A stretch of 64,000 nt of DNA from Scatomonas sp963930955 (GTDB taxonomy: Bacteria > Bacillota > Clostridia > Lachnospirales > Lachnospiraceae), in the NCBI GenBank assembly GCA_963930955.1, contig OZ006967.1, forward strand, positions 1,860,001 to 1,924,000, given 5' to 3'. The notes beneath the pieces were generated by a model. The model searched no databases and had not been told where the DNA came from. It worked only from the letters and a program-made list of their open reading frames with translations. Both the position numbers and the translations under genes were made by a program. This document shows, one piece after another, positions 32,290 to 40,560 of this stretch; the stretch's first letter is position 1; each line of letters begins with the position of its first letter.

Positions 32290-33696
32290 TTATTCTTTGC
32301 CGTCCCAGCAGTAGGTGCAGAGTTTGCATTTATCCAGACCGACGGACTGAATCATATCGTCCAGCCTGTGATAGCGGAGAGAAGTAAAGTTCAGCTTCCG
32401 GCCGATGGATTCCACCATTTCTTTATATTCTGTTGATTCCGGATCTGAATATTTTTCCAGGTTGGCCGGTTCCTCTGTTCCGTGCATTTCTTTGATCACC
32501 CGCCGAGTAATTAAATCCATGACGGAAGTAGAGCGGGAGAAGTTCAGGAACTTGCAGCCGTACACCAGAGGCGGGCAGGCCGGACGCACATGCACCTCCC
32601 GGGCGCCGCTCTGGTAGAGGAATTCCGTGGTTTCCCGCAGCTGGGTACCCCGGACGATGGAATCGTCTATGAGAAGGAGACTCCGGTTCTGGATCAGTTC
32701 ATGAACCGGGATCAGCTTCATCCTTGCGATCAGATCTCTTTGGGTCTGGATCGTAGGCATAAAGGAGCGGGGCCAGGTAGGCGTGTATTTAATAAAGGGT
32801 CTGGAAAAGGGAATCCCGGATTCATTAGCGTAGCCTACCGCGTGGGCTGTACCGGAATCCGGAACACCGGCTACCGTATCCGGATGGGCATCGTCCCGTT
32901 TTGCCAGCATGGCGCCGCAGCGGTAGCGCATTTCCTCCACACTGATTCCCTCGTAGGAGGAGGAGGGATAACCATAGTAGACCCAAAGGAAGGTACAGAT
33001 CCGCATTTCCTTTCCGGGAGCGGCCAGGGTTTCCAGACCTTCCGGCGTTACGACTGCGATCTCCCCGGGCCCCAGTTCCTTCGCCTCTGTATAGCCAAGA
33101 TTCAGATAGGCAAAGCTTTCGAAAGAAACACAATAAGAGCCCTCTTTGTGGCCGATGACTACAGGGGTGCGGCCCAGCCGGTCCCTGGCAGCGTAGATCC
33201 CTCTGGGGGTCAGAAGCAGCATGGTCATAGAGCCGTCAATGATCTCCTGGGCATACTGAATACCTTCAATGAGATTCTGTTTCTGATTGATAATAGAGGC
33301 CACCAGCTCCGTAGCGTTGATGTCTCCGCCGCTCATTTCCAGGAAATGAGAGTGGCCGGAAGCGAACAGATGCTCCACGATCTTGTCTGTATTGTTGATC
33401 TTTCCTACGGTCACAATGGCGTAGGTGCCGTGATGAGAACGCACGATCAGGGGCTGAGGCTCATAATCGGAAATGCAGCCGATGCCCATGGTGCCGTGCA
33501 TGGTGGCAAAATCTTTGTCAAACTTTGTGCGGAAGGGCGCGTTCTCAATATTGTGAATCGCCCGGTCGAAACCGTTTTTTCTGTCGTAAACCGCCATTCC
33601 GGCTCTTCTGGTTCCCAGATGAGAATGGTAGTCTGTCCCGAAAAACAAATCGAACATGCAATCTTCCTTTGATGCAACACCAAAAAATCCGCCCAT
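32290..33696 (-). CDS. PurF-like amidophosphoribosyltransferase paralogue lacking the N-terminal catalytic cysteine
   Basis: The 468-aa protein has the PurF architecture. The N-terminal glutaminase-type domain is altered: the nucleophile cysteine that should follow the initiator Met or a short propeptide is absent (sequence MGGFFGVASKEDC), and the usual LQHRGQESAG is replaced by YHSHLGTRRAG. The phosphoribosyltransferase part keeps the PRPP loop LLLIDDSIVRGTQ near residue 345. Cysteines in RICTFLWVY, ACPPLVYGC and CKLCTYC could still hold a 4Fe-4S cluster. GGAGG fixes the start, so the missing cysteine is not a start error. No purine genes are adjacent. It may use free ammonia or another substrate, or be regulatory. 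Confidence 0.85.
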   Translation of the reverse strand: MGGFFGVASKEDCMFDLFFGTDYHSHLGTRRAGMAVYDRKNGFDRAIHNIENAPFRTKFDKDFATMHGTMGIGCISDYEPQPLIVRSHHGTYAIVTVGKINNTDKIVEHLFASGHSHFLEMSGGDINATELVASIINQKQNLIEGIQYAQEIIDGSMTMLLLTPRGIYAARDRLGRTPVVIGHKEGSYCVSFESFAYLNLGYTEAKELGPGEIAVVTPEGLETLAAPGKEMRICTFLWVYYGYPSSSYEGISVEEMRYRCGAMLAKRDDAHPDTVAGVPDSGTAHAVGYANESGIPFSRPFIKYTPTWPRSFMPTIQTQRDLIARMKLIPVHELIQNRSLLLIDDSIVRGTQLRETTEFLYQSGAREVHVRPACPPLVYGCKFLNFSRSTSVMDLITRRVIKEMHGTEEPANLEKYSDPESTEYKEMVESIGRKLNFTSLRYHRLDDMIQSVGLDKCKLCTYCWDGKE

Positions 33697-33799
33697 AATA
33701 TCCTCCGTTGTTTTCTAAGGCTTAAAATGTAAGTAAGATCCGGGCCTGCTAGCCCGGGAATAAAGGGCCGGCAAGCTCAAGCGGATACATTATAGCATA

Positions 33800-34603
33800 T
33801 CATCGCTGTTTCTTCCAGAAAATTTTCAGAAGAAGGAGAGCCCCAATGCATACCGCAGCAATGGAAAGGGCAATCAGAGGCCAGGATACACTGCCGGAAG
33901 ACTCTACCGGAGGAAGATCCGGATTGTAGCTGACCCCGGAAAGCTCTGCCAGTTCCTCGGGAGCCCCGTAGGTTTTCGGCTGGGGCTGGGGACCGGAAGG
34001 GATCTCCTGGTTTGCCGGGTCAGAAAGACAGACCCATACATCGGTGAAACCTTGATAGTAGCCGACCGCTCCCCAGATCCGCCCCTCTGGATCTGTGTAG
34101 TTTACCGTGGTTTCCAGGCTGTAATCCAGATGATCGATGTGGCCGGATATAACTCCGGACATAGGATAGGTCCAGAAGACCACCGGTTTTCCCATAGGAA
34201 GAGATTCCGTGTGATCCGTCAATTCCCGGGCGTGATCCAAAAGAAATTCCTGGGAATCATATACCAGCAGCAGATCTGCCATAGGGAGCCAGCCGGATCG
34301 TTCCGGTTCATACTGCTCAAAGTACCCCCAGTCCCGGCCTTCCCGGTCCCGATACAGCCAGCTGACCCAGAGGGAAGTGTCCTTGTCCAGGGAGCCGGAG
34401 GCGGCACCCCCGGGAGCGGTAAAATACGCTGTTTTTTCCGGAAGAAGATAGCTCCGCTGGTAATACAGGCACTCCTCGGAGTGGGAGGTGTAAAAATCGT
34501 TGAGGGGTTCAAAAATCACATCGGCGCCAGTTGGAGCAGCAGCGGTAAACAGCAGGAATAAGGTTAACAATAGGGTTAGCAGGCAATTTTTTTTCTTTTT
34601 CAT
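33800..34603 (-). CDS. Secreted, C-terminally anchored protein of unknown function
   Basis: The 267-aa protein has a signal peptide (lysines, then CLLTLLLTLFLLFTAAAPTGA), an extracellular part with several aromatic and glycine-rich beta-like stretches (residues 60-110 could be an SH3-like unit, inference), a Pro-rich linker, and a C-terminal membrane helix WPLIALSIAAVCIGALLLLKIFW followed by KKQR. The ATG at 34603 has AGGAGG five bases before it; a GTG at 34609 would overlap that site. It ends a three-gene minus-strand operon with an MFS transporter and a small membrane protein. The 104-bp gap to the purF-like gene has a CCGGGC/GCCCGG hairpin. Confidence 0.75.
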   Translation of the reverse strand: MKKKKNCLLTLLLTLFLLFTAAAPTGADVIFEPLNDFYTSHSEECLYYQRSYLLPEKTAYFTAPGGAASGSLDKDTSLWVSWLYRDREGRDWGYFEQYEPERSGWLPMADLLLVYDSQEFLLDHARELTDHTESLPMGKPVVFWTYPMSGVISGHIDHLDYSLETTVNYTDPEGRIWGAVGYYQGFTDVWVCLSDPANQEIPSGPQPQPKTYGAPEELAELSGVSYNPDLPPVESSGSVSWPLIALSIAAVCIGALLLLKIFWKKQR

Positions 34604-34615
34604 AAGCACCTCCTG

Positions 34616-34969
34616 TTAAAATGTATGAAGAAAACTTTGAAGCATCAGACCTATGCCATAGGAAAAACTGTTGGCGGTCAGAGAAAGCAGAAAGGGATGC
34701 GGGAGCTCCCGGCCGTATTTCCGGTACAGACCGGATTCTGCCAGAACAACCGGGATCTCCAGCAGCAGCTGCAGATAAAGAGGCCGGAGGGGCAGGACGG
34801 ACCGGAGATACAGATAAAGAGCGACCGTTCCGGGATTGGTCAGCAGGTTTACCAGGAAAAACAGCAGCAGATCTTTTTTTCTGCGTCCGCCCCATAAGAT
34901 AAAAACCGGAAGTTCCAGAGCCAGCGTCAGCAGAAAGGACAGGAAAAGCGATTGAAAAATATTCATCAT
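34616..34969 (-). CDS. Small integral membrane protein of unknown function
   Basis: The 117-aa protein is almost entirely hydrophobic, with about four membrane segments (for example FLLTLALELPVFILWGG, LLLFFLVNLLTNPGTVALYLYL and LLLEIPVVLAESGLYRKYG). The ATG overlaps the stop of the upstream MFS gene, and GGAGGCGG precedes it, so it is co-translated. Antisense frames are open, but the coupling and hydrophobic pattern support this strand. Confidence 0.75.
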   Translation of the reverse strand: MMNIFQSLFLSFLLTLALELPVFILWGGRRKKDLLLFFLVNLLTNPGTVALYLYLRSVLPLRPLYLQLLLEIPVVLAESGLYRKYGRELPHPFLLSLTANSFSYGIGLMLQSFLHTF

Positions 34970-36021
34970 GGCTGCCGCCTCCAGCTCTTCCGCGTAAAAA
35001 CCATGATTGCCAGAGAGAGCAGCGACAGTGCCGCGTACAGTCCTGGAAGGCTGCGGGAAGGAAGGATTCCAGGAAAAAGACTTCCGTTCAGGTAAGAGGG
35101 CAGAAATCCAAGAAAAAGAGAAAAGGTCAGGGCCCCGAAACAGAATCCAGGGTGTCCGGGAAGCAGTTTCGTCAGAGCGATGAGAACCAGGGGCATGGTC
35201 ATGTTAAAAAACAGTATAGCCAGGATTCCTGTAAGCGGGAAAGCGGAACCAAGGTAAAAGGCAGAAGCCAGACCCAAAGAAACAATGCTGGTCTTTAAAA
35301 TGCCCAGCCGGTCTGCAAAAAGCCCCCCAAAGGCCTTTCCGCCTGCAGTCGCCAGTACCGCCAAAAAACTCATGCCCACAGTGGTTTTCCAGGGAAAGAT
35401 CTGGATCATCCCCAGAAAAGAACGGATGCAGATCACAAGCATCAGCAGAAGAAAAGAAAGCCCCAGGAGAAAGGGCGGGTGTTTGGCGTCAGAGGCAAAA
35501 GAAGGCTGAGTGTTTTGGGCAGGAGGATATGAGTCTTTGGGTAGGAAAGCAAGAAAGAAGACAGAGCAAAGAAGCAGCAGGCCGGGAAACAGCAGGGGAA
35601 ATCTGCCATTTTTCCCCAAAAGAGTGCCCAGCCAGATACCGAGAGCGCCGGAAGAGACAAAAATACCAGGTTCCAGGCAGCGCTCCTTGGAACGCCGCAG
35701 AACGGAAATGCCGCCGCCCAGATGAAACAGAGCATTGCCGGTTCCTGCCAGCAGAACGGAAGATACAGCAGGCAGAGGAAACAGAAGGGGGAGAGCCGTC
35801 AGCAGACAGCCAATTCCCGCAATCCAGCCGCTGCGGCGGATCCGGTCTGCCAGAACACCCAGGGGCATCTGCAGGGCAAATGCAGAAAAATTGTATACAA
35901 ACAGTCCTGGGTAAAAGAAGCTGCTGCTTCGAATGTCCTGAAAAATCAGAAGGGCACAGGAAAAGTCCACAAGAAAATGGAAAAGGGTATAAAAAAAGAG
36001 CAATATTTTTCTGTCATTCAT
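34966..36021 (-). CDS. MFS transporter
   Basis: The 351-aa protein has the hydrophobic profile of a compact major facilitator transporter, with MPLGVLADRIRRSG near residue 52 as the loop 2-3 motif and GKAFGGLFADRLG near 230 as its second-half counterpart. Substrate unknown. Members are usually about 390-400 aa; this one is short. It is first in an operon with two downstream membrane or secreted proteins whose order suggests an export or envelope function, which is inference. Confidence 0.8.
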   Translation of the reverse strand: MNDRKILLFFYTLFHFLVDFSCALLIFQDIRSSSFFYPGLFVYNFSAFALQMPLGVLADRIRRSGWIAGIGCLLTALPLLFPLPAVSSVLLAGTGNALFHLGGGISVLRRSKERCLEPGIFVSSGALGIWLGTLLGKNGRFPLLFPGLLLLCSVFFLAFLPKDSYPPAQNTQPSFASDAKHPPFLLGLSFLLLMLVICIRSFLGMIQIFPWKTTVGMSFLAVLATAGGKAFGGLFADRLGILKTSIVSLGLASAFYLGSAFPLTGILAILFFNMTMPLVLIALTKLLPGHPGFCFGALTFSLFLGFLPSYLNGSLFPGILPSRSLPGLYAALSLLSLAIMVFTRKSWRRQP

Positions 36022-36202
36022 AGAGGTTCTCCATGGCTGGGGATAAGGTAGAAGTACCGTTTGGTCTTTCTGATATTATAGCATAGGGACGGATGAATTG
36101 CATGAAATTTATCTTTTTATGATGACAGAAACACTTTAGCGTGGTAGAATAGCAAAGGTAAGAGCTTTTCTCGGAAAAGCGCGGATGAAAGGAGAAGATA
36201 GA

Positions 36203-37585
36203 ATGGCAAATAAAGAGATCCCATATAAAATTTATCTGGAAGAAAATGAACTCCCCAGACAGTGGTATAATGTCCGGGCAGATATGAAAAATAAACCGGC
36301 GCCCCTGCTGAATCCCGCCACTTTTCAGCCCATGACGGCGGAGGAGCTGGAGCCGGTCTTCTGTAAGGAACTGGTGCAGCAGGAATTAAATGACACAGAT
36401 CCCTGGATCGATATTCCGGAGGAAATTGTAAACTTTTATAAAATGTACCGTCCCTCTCCCCTGGTACGGGCCTACTGCCTGGAAAAAAAACTGGGAACCC
36501 CGGCTAAAATTTATTACAAATTTGAAGGAAATAACACCAGCGGCAGCCACAAGCTGAATTCCGCCATTGCCCAGGCATACTATGCAAAGAAACAGGGCCT
36601 GAAGGGCGTGACCACAGAAACGGGAGCGGGGCAATGGGGAACTGCCCTTTCCATGGCCTGCGCCTATTTTGATCTGGACTGCAGAGTCTATATGGTAAAA
36701 GTCTCTTATGAGCAGAAGCCCTTCCGCCGGGAGGTTATGCGGACCTACGGGGCCACGGTGACTCCCTCTCCCTCAGATACCACAGAGGTAGGAAGAAAGA
36801 TCCTGGCAGAACACCCGGGAACCAGCGGCAGCCTGGGCTGCGCCATCAGCGAAGCGGTGGAGGCCGCTACCCATCAGGAAGGATACCGCTATGTTCTGGG
36901 CAGCGTTCTGAACCAGGTGCTGCTGCATCAGACCGTGATCGGCCTGGAAACCAAAGCGGCTCTGGATAAATATGGAATAAAACCGGATATGATCATCGGC
37001 TGTGCCGGCGGAGGATCCAATCTGGGAGGTCTGATTTCTCCCTTTATGGGCGAAAAGCTGAGAGGCGAGGCGGATTATCAGATCATTGCTGTAGAGCCGG
37101 CTTCCTGCCCCAGCTTTACCAGAGGGAAATTTGCCTACGATTTCTGCGATACCGGAAAGATCTGTCCCCTGGCAAAAATGTATACCCTGGGCAGCGGATT
37201 TATTCCCTCCGCCAACCATGCGGGAGGCCTCCGCTATCACGGCATGAGCTCCACCCTGTCCCAGCTTTATGACGACGGACTTATGGAGGCAAGGGCGGTA
37301 GAGCAGACCGCAGTGTTCCAGGCCGCGGAGCAGTTCGCCAGAGTGGAAGGAATCCTTCCTGCGCCGGAAAGCAGCCATGCCATTCGGGTGGCCATCGACG
37401 AGGCGCTGAAATGCAAAGAGACAGGAGAAGAGAAGACCATTCTCTTTGGGCTTACGGGAACCGGATATTTTGACATGACAGCCTATGAAAAATATAATAA
37501 TGGAGAAATGTCGGATTATATTCCTTCCGATGAAGATCTGAAAGCGGGATTTGCCGGCTTGCCGGAGGTTCCGGAAAATCTGTAA
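36203..37585 (+). CDS. trpB2: TrpB-like pyridoxal-phosphate enzyme, tryptophan synthase beta chain 2
   Basis: The 460-aa protein belongs to the TrpB2 branch of tryptophan synthase beta subunits, slightly longer than TrpB1. PLP lysine lies in NTSGSHKLNSA near residue 111, the phosphate-binding GCAGGGSNLGGL near 272, and the family segment ETGAGQWGTALS near 139. TrpB2 makes tryptophan from indole and serine and is often encoded alone, as here, without trpA or other trp genes. The ATG at 36203 has AAAGGAG upstream; the in-frame ATG at 36185 does not. Confidence 0.93.
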   Translation: MANKEIPYKIYLEENELPRQWYNVRADMKNKPAPLLNPATFQPMTAEELEPVFCKELVQQELNDTDPWIDIPEEIVNFYKMYRPSPLVRAYCLEKKLGTPAKIYYKFEGNNTSGSHKLNSAIAQAYYAKKQGLKGVTTETGAGQWGTALSMACAYFDLDCRVYMVKVSYEQKPFRREVMRTYGATVTPSPSDTTEVGRKILAEHPGTSGSLGCAISEAVEAATHQEGYRYVLGSVLNQVLLHQTVIGLETKAALDKYGIKPDMIIGCAGGGSNLGGLISPFMGEKLRGEADYQIIAVEPASCPSFTRGKFAYDFCDTGKICPLAKMYTLGSGFIPSANHAGGLRYHGMSSTLSQLYDDGLMEARAVEQTAVFQAAEQFARVEGILPAPESSHAIRVAIDEALKCKETGEEKTILFGLTGTGYFDMTAYEKYNNGEMSDYIPSDEDLKAGFAGLPEVPENL

Positions 37586-37617
37586 AGTCTTTTTAAAAAT
37601 TCCAGCGGAAAAAGGAA

Positions 37618-37668
37618 ATTTCCGGATGCATGCTCCTGGAGAACAGGGGGGTGCATCCGGAAATGTTT
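37618..37668 (+). terminator. Long hairpin after trpB2
   Basis: ATTTCCGGATGCA (37618-37630) and its perfect complement (37652-37664) form a 13-bp stem. The T run is poor (TGTTTAA), so termination is likely but not certain. Confidence 0.6.
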
Positions 37669-37725
37669 AAAAAACCGGGAAAAATCCGGGTAAATAAAAA
37701 ATTGTTGAAAAAATAAAAAAAACTC

Positions 37726-37754
37726 TTTACAATTCATCAAAGGTAATGTATAAT
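37726..37754 (+). promoter_or_regulatory. tRNA-Pro promoter
   Basis: TTTACA (37726-37731) and a perfect TATAAT (37749-37754) with 17-bp spacing lie 13 bp before the tRNA. Confidence 0.9.
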
Positions 37755-37767
37755 ACATTTTGTTGAT

Positions 37768-37842
37768 CGGGGTATGGCTCAGTTTGGCTAGAGCGCACGG
37801 CTGGGGGCCGTGAGGTCGCAGGTTCGAATCCTGTTACCCCGA
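37768..37842 (+). tRNA. tRNA-Pro (GGG)
   Basis: The cloverleaf is complete: acceptor CGGGGTA/TACCCCG with discriminator A, D-arm GCTC...GAGC, anticodon stem CACGG/CCGTG with loop CTGGGGG giving anticodon GGG, and T-arm GCAGG/CCTGT around TTCGAAT. It reads CCC codons. A T-rich stretch follows directly. CCA is not encoded. Confidence 0.96.
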
Positions 37843-37956
37843 TTTTTTCTTTTTATATCAAGGGTTTTCGTGCTTTCCAATTAAAAAATATTTGATTCCC
37901 TTTGAAACCCAAAGTATTTAATTAAAATATTTTAAGGAGGAAAGCCTGAACATATG

Positions 37957-37988
37957 ACATCGCAAAGACGTTTTGCGGTGTTTTTTTC
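37957..37988 (+). terminator. Hairpin with T run upstream of repeat copy B
   Basis: ACATCGCAAA (37957-37966) pairs with TTTGCGGTGT (one wobble) and is followed by seven T. An AAGGAGG occurs at 37934 but only a 17-codon frame follows, so I see no supported gene between the tRNA and nadB. Confidence 0.65.
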
Positions 37989-38030
37989 GTTTATGGACAA
38001 AAGCTGACATGGCGGGCTTTTAGTTTCGGT

Positions 38031-38309
38031 TAGCGTCAGTGTACAGGGGGACAATGCGGTCGTTGAAGGGCTGATTTGGTCTCCTTCTGCGTTACTTTCC
38101 CTCCGCGTACGTCCCTGTACGCGTCGATCAAGTGCCTTGAAGGGGCCCAAATCAGCACCTCCACGACTCGAAGACTCCAACCGCAAGAATTTCGGTGATT
38201 TTCAAGGCAGACGATAGAGGCGTACTGGACGTACGCCGATTGAGGATAACACAGAAAATCACCGAAATTACGCGGTTCGGAGCGTATTGCCCCCTGTACA
38301 CTGACGCTA
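38031..38309. mobile_element. 279-bp TA-flanked inverted-repeat element (copy B)
   Basis: Same ends (TAGCGTCAGTGTACA and its complement), same length and the same internal order as copy A at 29557. Two positions differ in a compensatory way: TACAA/TTGTA in A becomes TACAG/CTGTA in B, and AATTCC/GGAATT becomes AATTTC/GAAATT. Here it is intergenic, ending 24 bp before the NiaR-like operator of nadB. Confidence 0.88.
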
Positions 38310-38333
38310 TCATAGCTGCTTCTGAATTCCTAG

Positions 38334-38368
38334 GGTGTCTTGACACCTGACAAGAGCGGTGGTACAAT
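38334..38368 (+). promoter_or_regulatory. nad operon promoter with NiaR-type operator
   Basis: TTGACA (38340-38345) and TACAAT (38363-38368) have a 17-bp spacer. The palindrome GGTGTCTTGACACC (38334-38347) covers the -35 and matches the TGTCTTGACA core of known NiaR sites. The operon encodes a NiaR homologue, so niacin-dependent autorepression is expected. Confidence 0.82.
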
Positions 38369-38411
38369 GGCGAAAGTCTTAAATTCATAAGAAAACGGAG
38401 AGACAGAAGCC

Positions 38412-39698
38412 ATGGACGAATTTTTTGATGTGGTCATCGTGGGTACCGGAGCGGCGGGGCTTTACTGCGCGCTGAACCTTCCGGAGCGGATGACGGTGCT
38501 GCTGCTGACCAAGAAAAAGGCGGATGAGAGCGATTCTTTTCTGGCGCAGGGAGGAATCTGCATGCTGCGGGGAGAGGAAGATTTTTCTGCCTACATGGAA
38601 GATACCCTGCGGGCAGGGCATTACGAAAATGACAGGAAGGCTGTGGATCTGATGATCCGCTCCTCCAATTCGGTGATCCGGGATCTGGCGGGACGAGGAG
38701 TCCGTTTTGCCCGCCGTCCGGACGGCAGCTTTGATTTTACCAGAGAAGGGGCCCATTCCCGGCCCAGGATCCTCTATCATGAAGATGTAACCGGCCGGGA
38801 GATCACACAGACGCTGCTGGACGCAGCGCTTCTTCGGGAGAATCTGATCCTGCGGGAAGATACGGTAATGCTGGATTTTATCAGCGATGATACTGCCTGC
38901 GGCGGAGTCGTAGCCGCAGGACCTGAGGGAAAGCCTTATACTGTGGGGGCCGGTGCAGTGGTCCTGGCCTGCGGCGGCATCGGAGGCCTGTACAAGAATT
39001 CCACCAATTTCCCCCATATCACAGGGGACGCCCTGGCTATGGCTCTGCGGAAGGGGGTTGCGGTGGAACACCTGGACTATGTGCAGATCCATCCCACTAC
39101 CCTTTACTCCCAAAAGCCGGGACGGCGGTTTCTGATCTCAGAATCGGCCAGAGGGGAAGGGGCTCTTCTGTACGATAAAAACGGGAACCGTTTTACCGAT
39201 GAGCTTCAGCCCAGAGATCTGCTGAGTCAGGCGATCCGGGAGCAGATGGAAAAGGACGGAACGGAACATGTTTGGGAAGATCTGCGGCCTCTTGGTGAGG
39301 CGACTCTGCGGAAGCATTTCCCCAATATCTGCCGTCATTGTCAGGAAGAAGGCTACCAGGTGTTGAAGGAACCGATTCCGGTGGTGCCGGCCCAGCACTA
39401 TTTTATGGGCGGCATTAAGGTGGATCTCAGCAGCCGCACGGCCATGCCGCGGCTTTATGCCTGCGGAGAGATCAGCTGCAATGGAGTACACGGACGGAAC
39501 CGCCTGGCCAGCAATTCTCTGCTGGAATCTTTGGTATTTGCCCAGCGGGCGGCAGATGATATACTGTTTGGAGAAGCGCCGGAATTCCGGGGAAGCGCCC
39601 CGGATCTGGGGCCTTACCGGGAGCAGGAGCCCTTATTTGCCGCTTACCGGAAAGAAATATTAAGCGCCATGGAAAGGATGAGAAAAAGCCATGAATGA
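38412..39698 (+). CDS. nadB: L-aspartate oxidase
   Basis: NadB oxidises aspartate to iminoaspartate, the first step of de novo NAD synthesis. The 428-aa FAD protein has the dinucleotide motif IVGTGAAGLYCALNL at the N-terminus, SFLAQGGI near residue 44, VLACGGIGGLYKNSTN near 185, and GRNRLASNSLLESLVFAQRAA near 365. It is shorter than the 530-aa enterobacterial form, missing the C-terminal helical extension, as in many Clostridia. CGGAGAG precedes the ATG. It overlaps nadC by eight bases. Confidence 0.95.
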   Translation: MDEFFDVVIVGTGAAGLYCALNLPERMTVLLLTKKKADESDSFLAQGGICMLRGEEDFSAYMEDTLRAGHYENDRKAVDLMIRSSNSVIRDLAGRGVRFARRPDGSFDFTREGAHSRPRILYHEDVTGREITQTLLDAALLRENLILREDTVMLDFISDDTACGGVVAAGPEGKPYTVGAGAVVLACGGIGGLYKNSTNFPHITGDALAMALRKGVAVEHLDYVQIHPTTLYSQKPGRRFLISESARGEGALLYDKNGNRFTDELQPRDLLSQAIREQMEKDGTEHVWEDLRPLGEATLRKHFPNICRHCQEEGYQVLKEPIPVVPAQHYFMGGIKVDLSSRTAMPRLYACGEISCNGVHGRNRLASNSLLESLVFAQRAADDILFGEAPEFRGSAPDLGPYREQEPLFAAYRKEILSAMERMRKSHE

Positions 39699-40560
39699 AA
39701 TCAGCCGAAAATTAAATGCGGATGACCTGATCCTCCAGGCTCTGCGGGAGGATATGCCCGGGGAAGACGTATCCACCAACGCGGTCATGCCGGAGGCCTG
39801 TCCGGGAACGGTAGATCTGATTGCCAAGGAAGAGGGGATCCTTGCCGGACTGGATGTGTTTGCCAGAGTTTTCACCCTTCTGGATGAAGCCACCGAGATC
39901 CGATTTTTTTGCAGGGACGGAGACAAGGTAGAGAAGGGCCAGAAGCTGGCAGTGCTGCAGGGAGATATCCGGGTGCTGCTCTCCGGGGAAAGGGTGGCTC
40001 TCAACTATCTGCAGCGAATGAGCGGGATCGCCACTTACACCCGCCGGATGGCGGATCTGCTGGAGGGGACGGGAATCACTCTGCTGGATACCCGAAAGAC
40101 CAGCCCCAACAACCGGGTTTTTGAAAAATACGCGGTCAGAGTGGGCGGAGGAGCGAATCACCGGACCGGGCTTTCCGACGGTGTGCTGCTGAAGGACAAC
40201 CATATCGGAGCAGCAGGAGGTGTGGCCCGGGCGGTAAAAATGGCGAAGAGTTACGCCCCCTTTGTGCGGAAGATCGAAGTCGAGGTAGAAACTCTGGATC
40301 AGGTTCGGGAGGCCGTGGAGGCCGGGGCGGATATTATCATGCTGGACAACATGTGCCCGGAAGATATGCGGGCCGCGGTAAAGCTTATTGCCGGCAGAGC
40401 CCGGACAGAATGCTCCGGAAATGTGACCAGGGAGAATATCTCCCGTCTGGCGGATATCGGAGTGGATTACATATCCAGCGGGGCGCTGACGCATTCGGCT
40501 CCCATCCTGGATCTGTCTATGAAGCATCTGCGTCCTCTGGAAAAGGAGGTGGGAGCATGA
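39691..40560 (+). CDS. nadC: Nicotinate-nucleotide pyrophosphorylase (quinolinate phosphoribosyltransferase)
   Basis: NadC converts quinolinate and PRPP to nicotinate mononucleotide. The 289-aa protein shows LNYLQRMSGIAT near residue 107, LLDTRKTSPNNRVFEKYAV near 130, GGGANHRTGLSDGVLLKDNH near 151 and EVEVETLDQ near 195. These carry the usual substrate-binding Arg, Lys and His residues. Length is normal. Its stop overlaps the niaR start (ATGA). Confidence 0.97.
   Translation: MNEISRKLNADDLILQALREDMPGEDVSTNAVMPEACPGTVDLIAKEEGILAGLDVFARVFTLLDEATEIRFFCRDGDKVEKGQKLAVLQGDIRVLLSGERVALNYLQRMSGIATYTRRMADLLEGTGITLLDTRKTSPNNRVFEKYAVRVGGGANHRTGLSDGVLLKDNHIGAAGGVARAVKMAKSYAPFVRKIEVEVETLDQVREAVEAGADIIMLDNMCPEDMRAAVKLIAGRARTECSGNVTRENISRLADIGVDYISSGALTHSAPILDLSMKHLRPLEKEVGA

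Noticed and set aside
37954..38007. 17-codon frame after AAGGAGG near the tRNA
   Set aside because: The ribosome site is 13 bases away and the codons form the terminator hairpin; no support for translation.
29557..38309. CRISPR array hypothesis for the repeated segments
   Set aside because: Copies are 279 bp, far apart and flanked by TA with inverted ends; no short regularly spaced repeats are present anywhere in the window.
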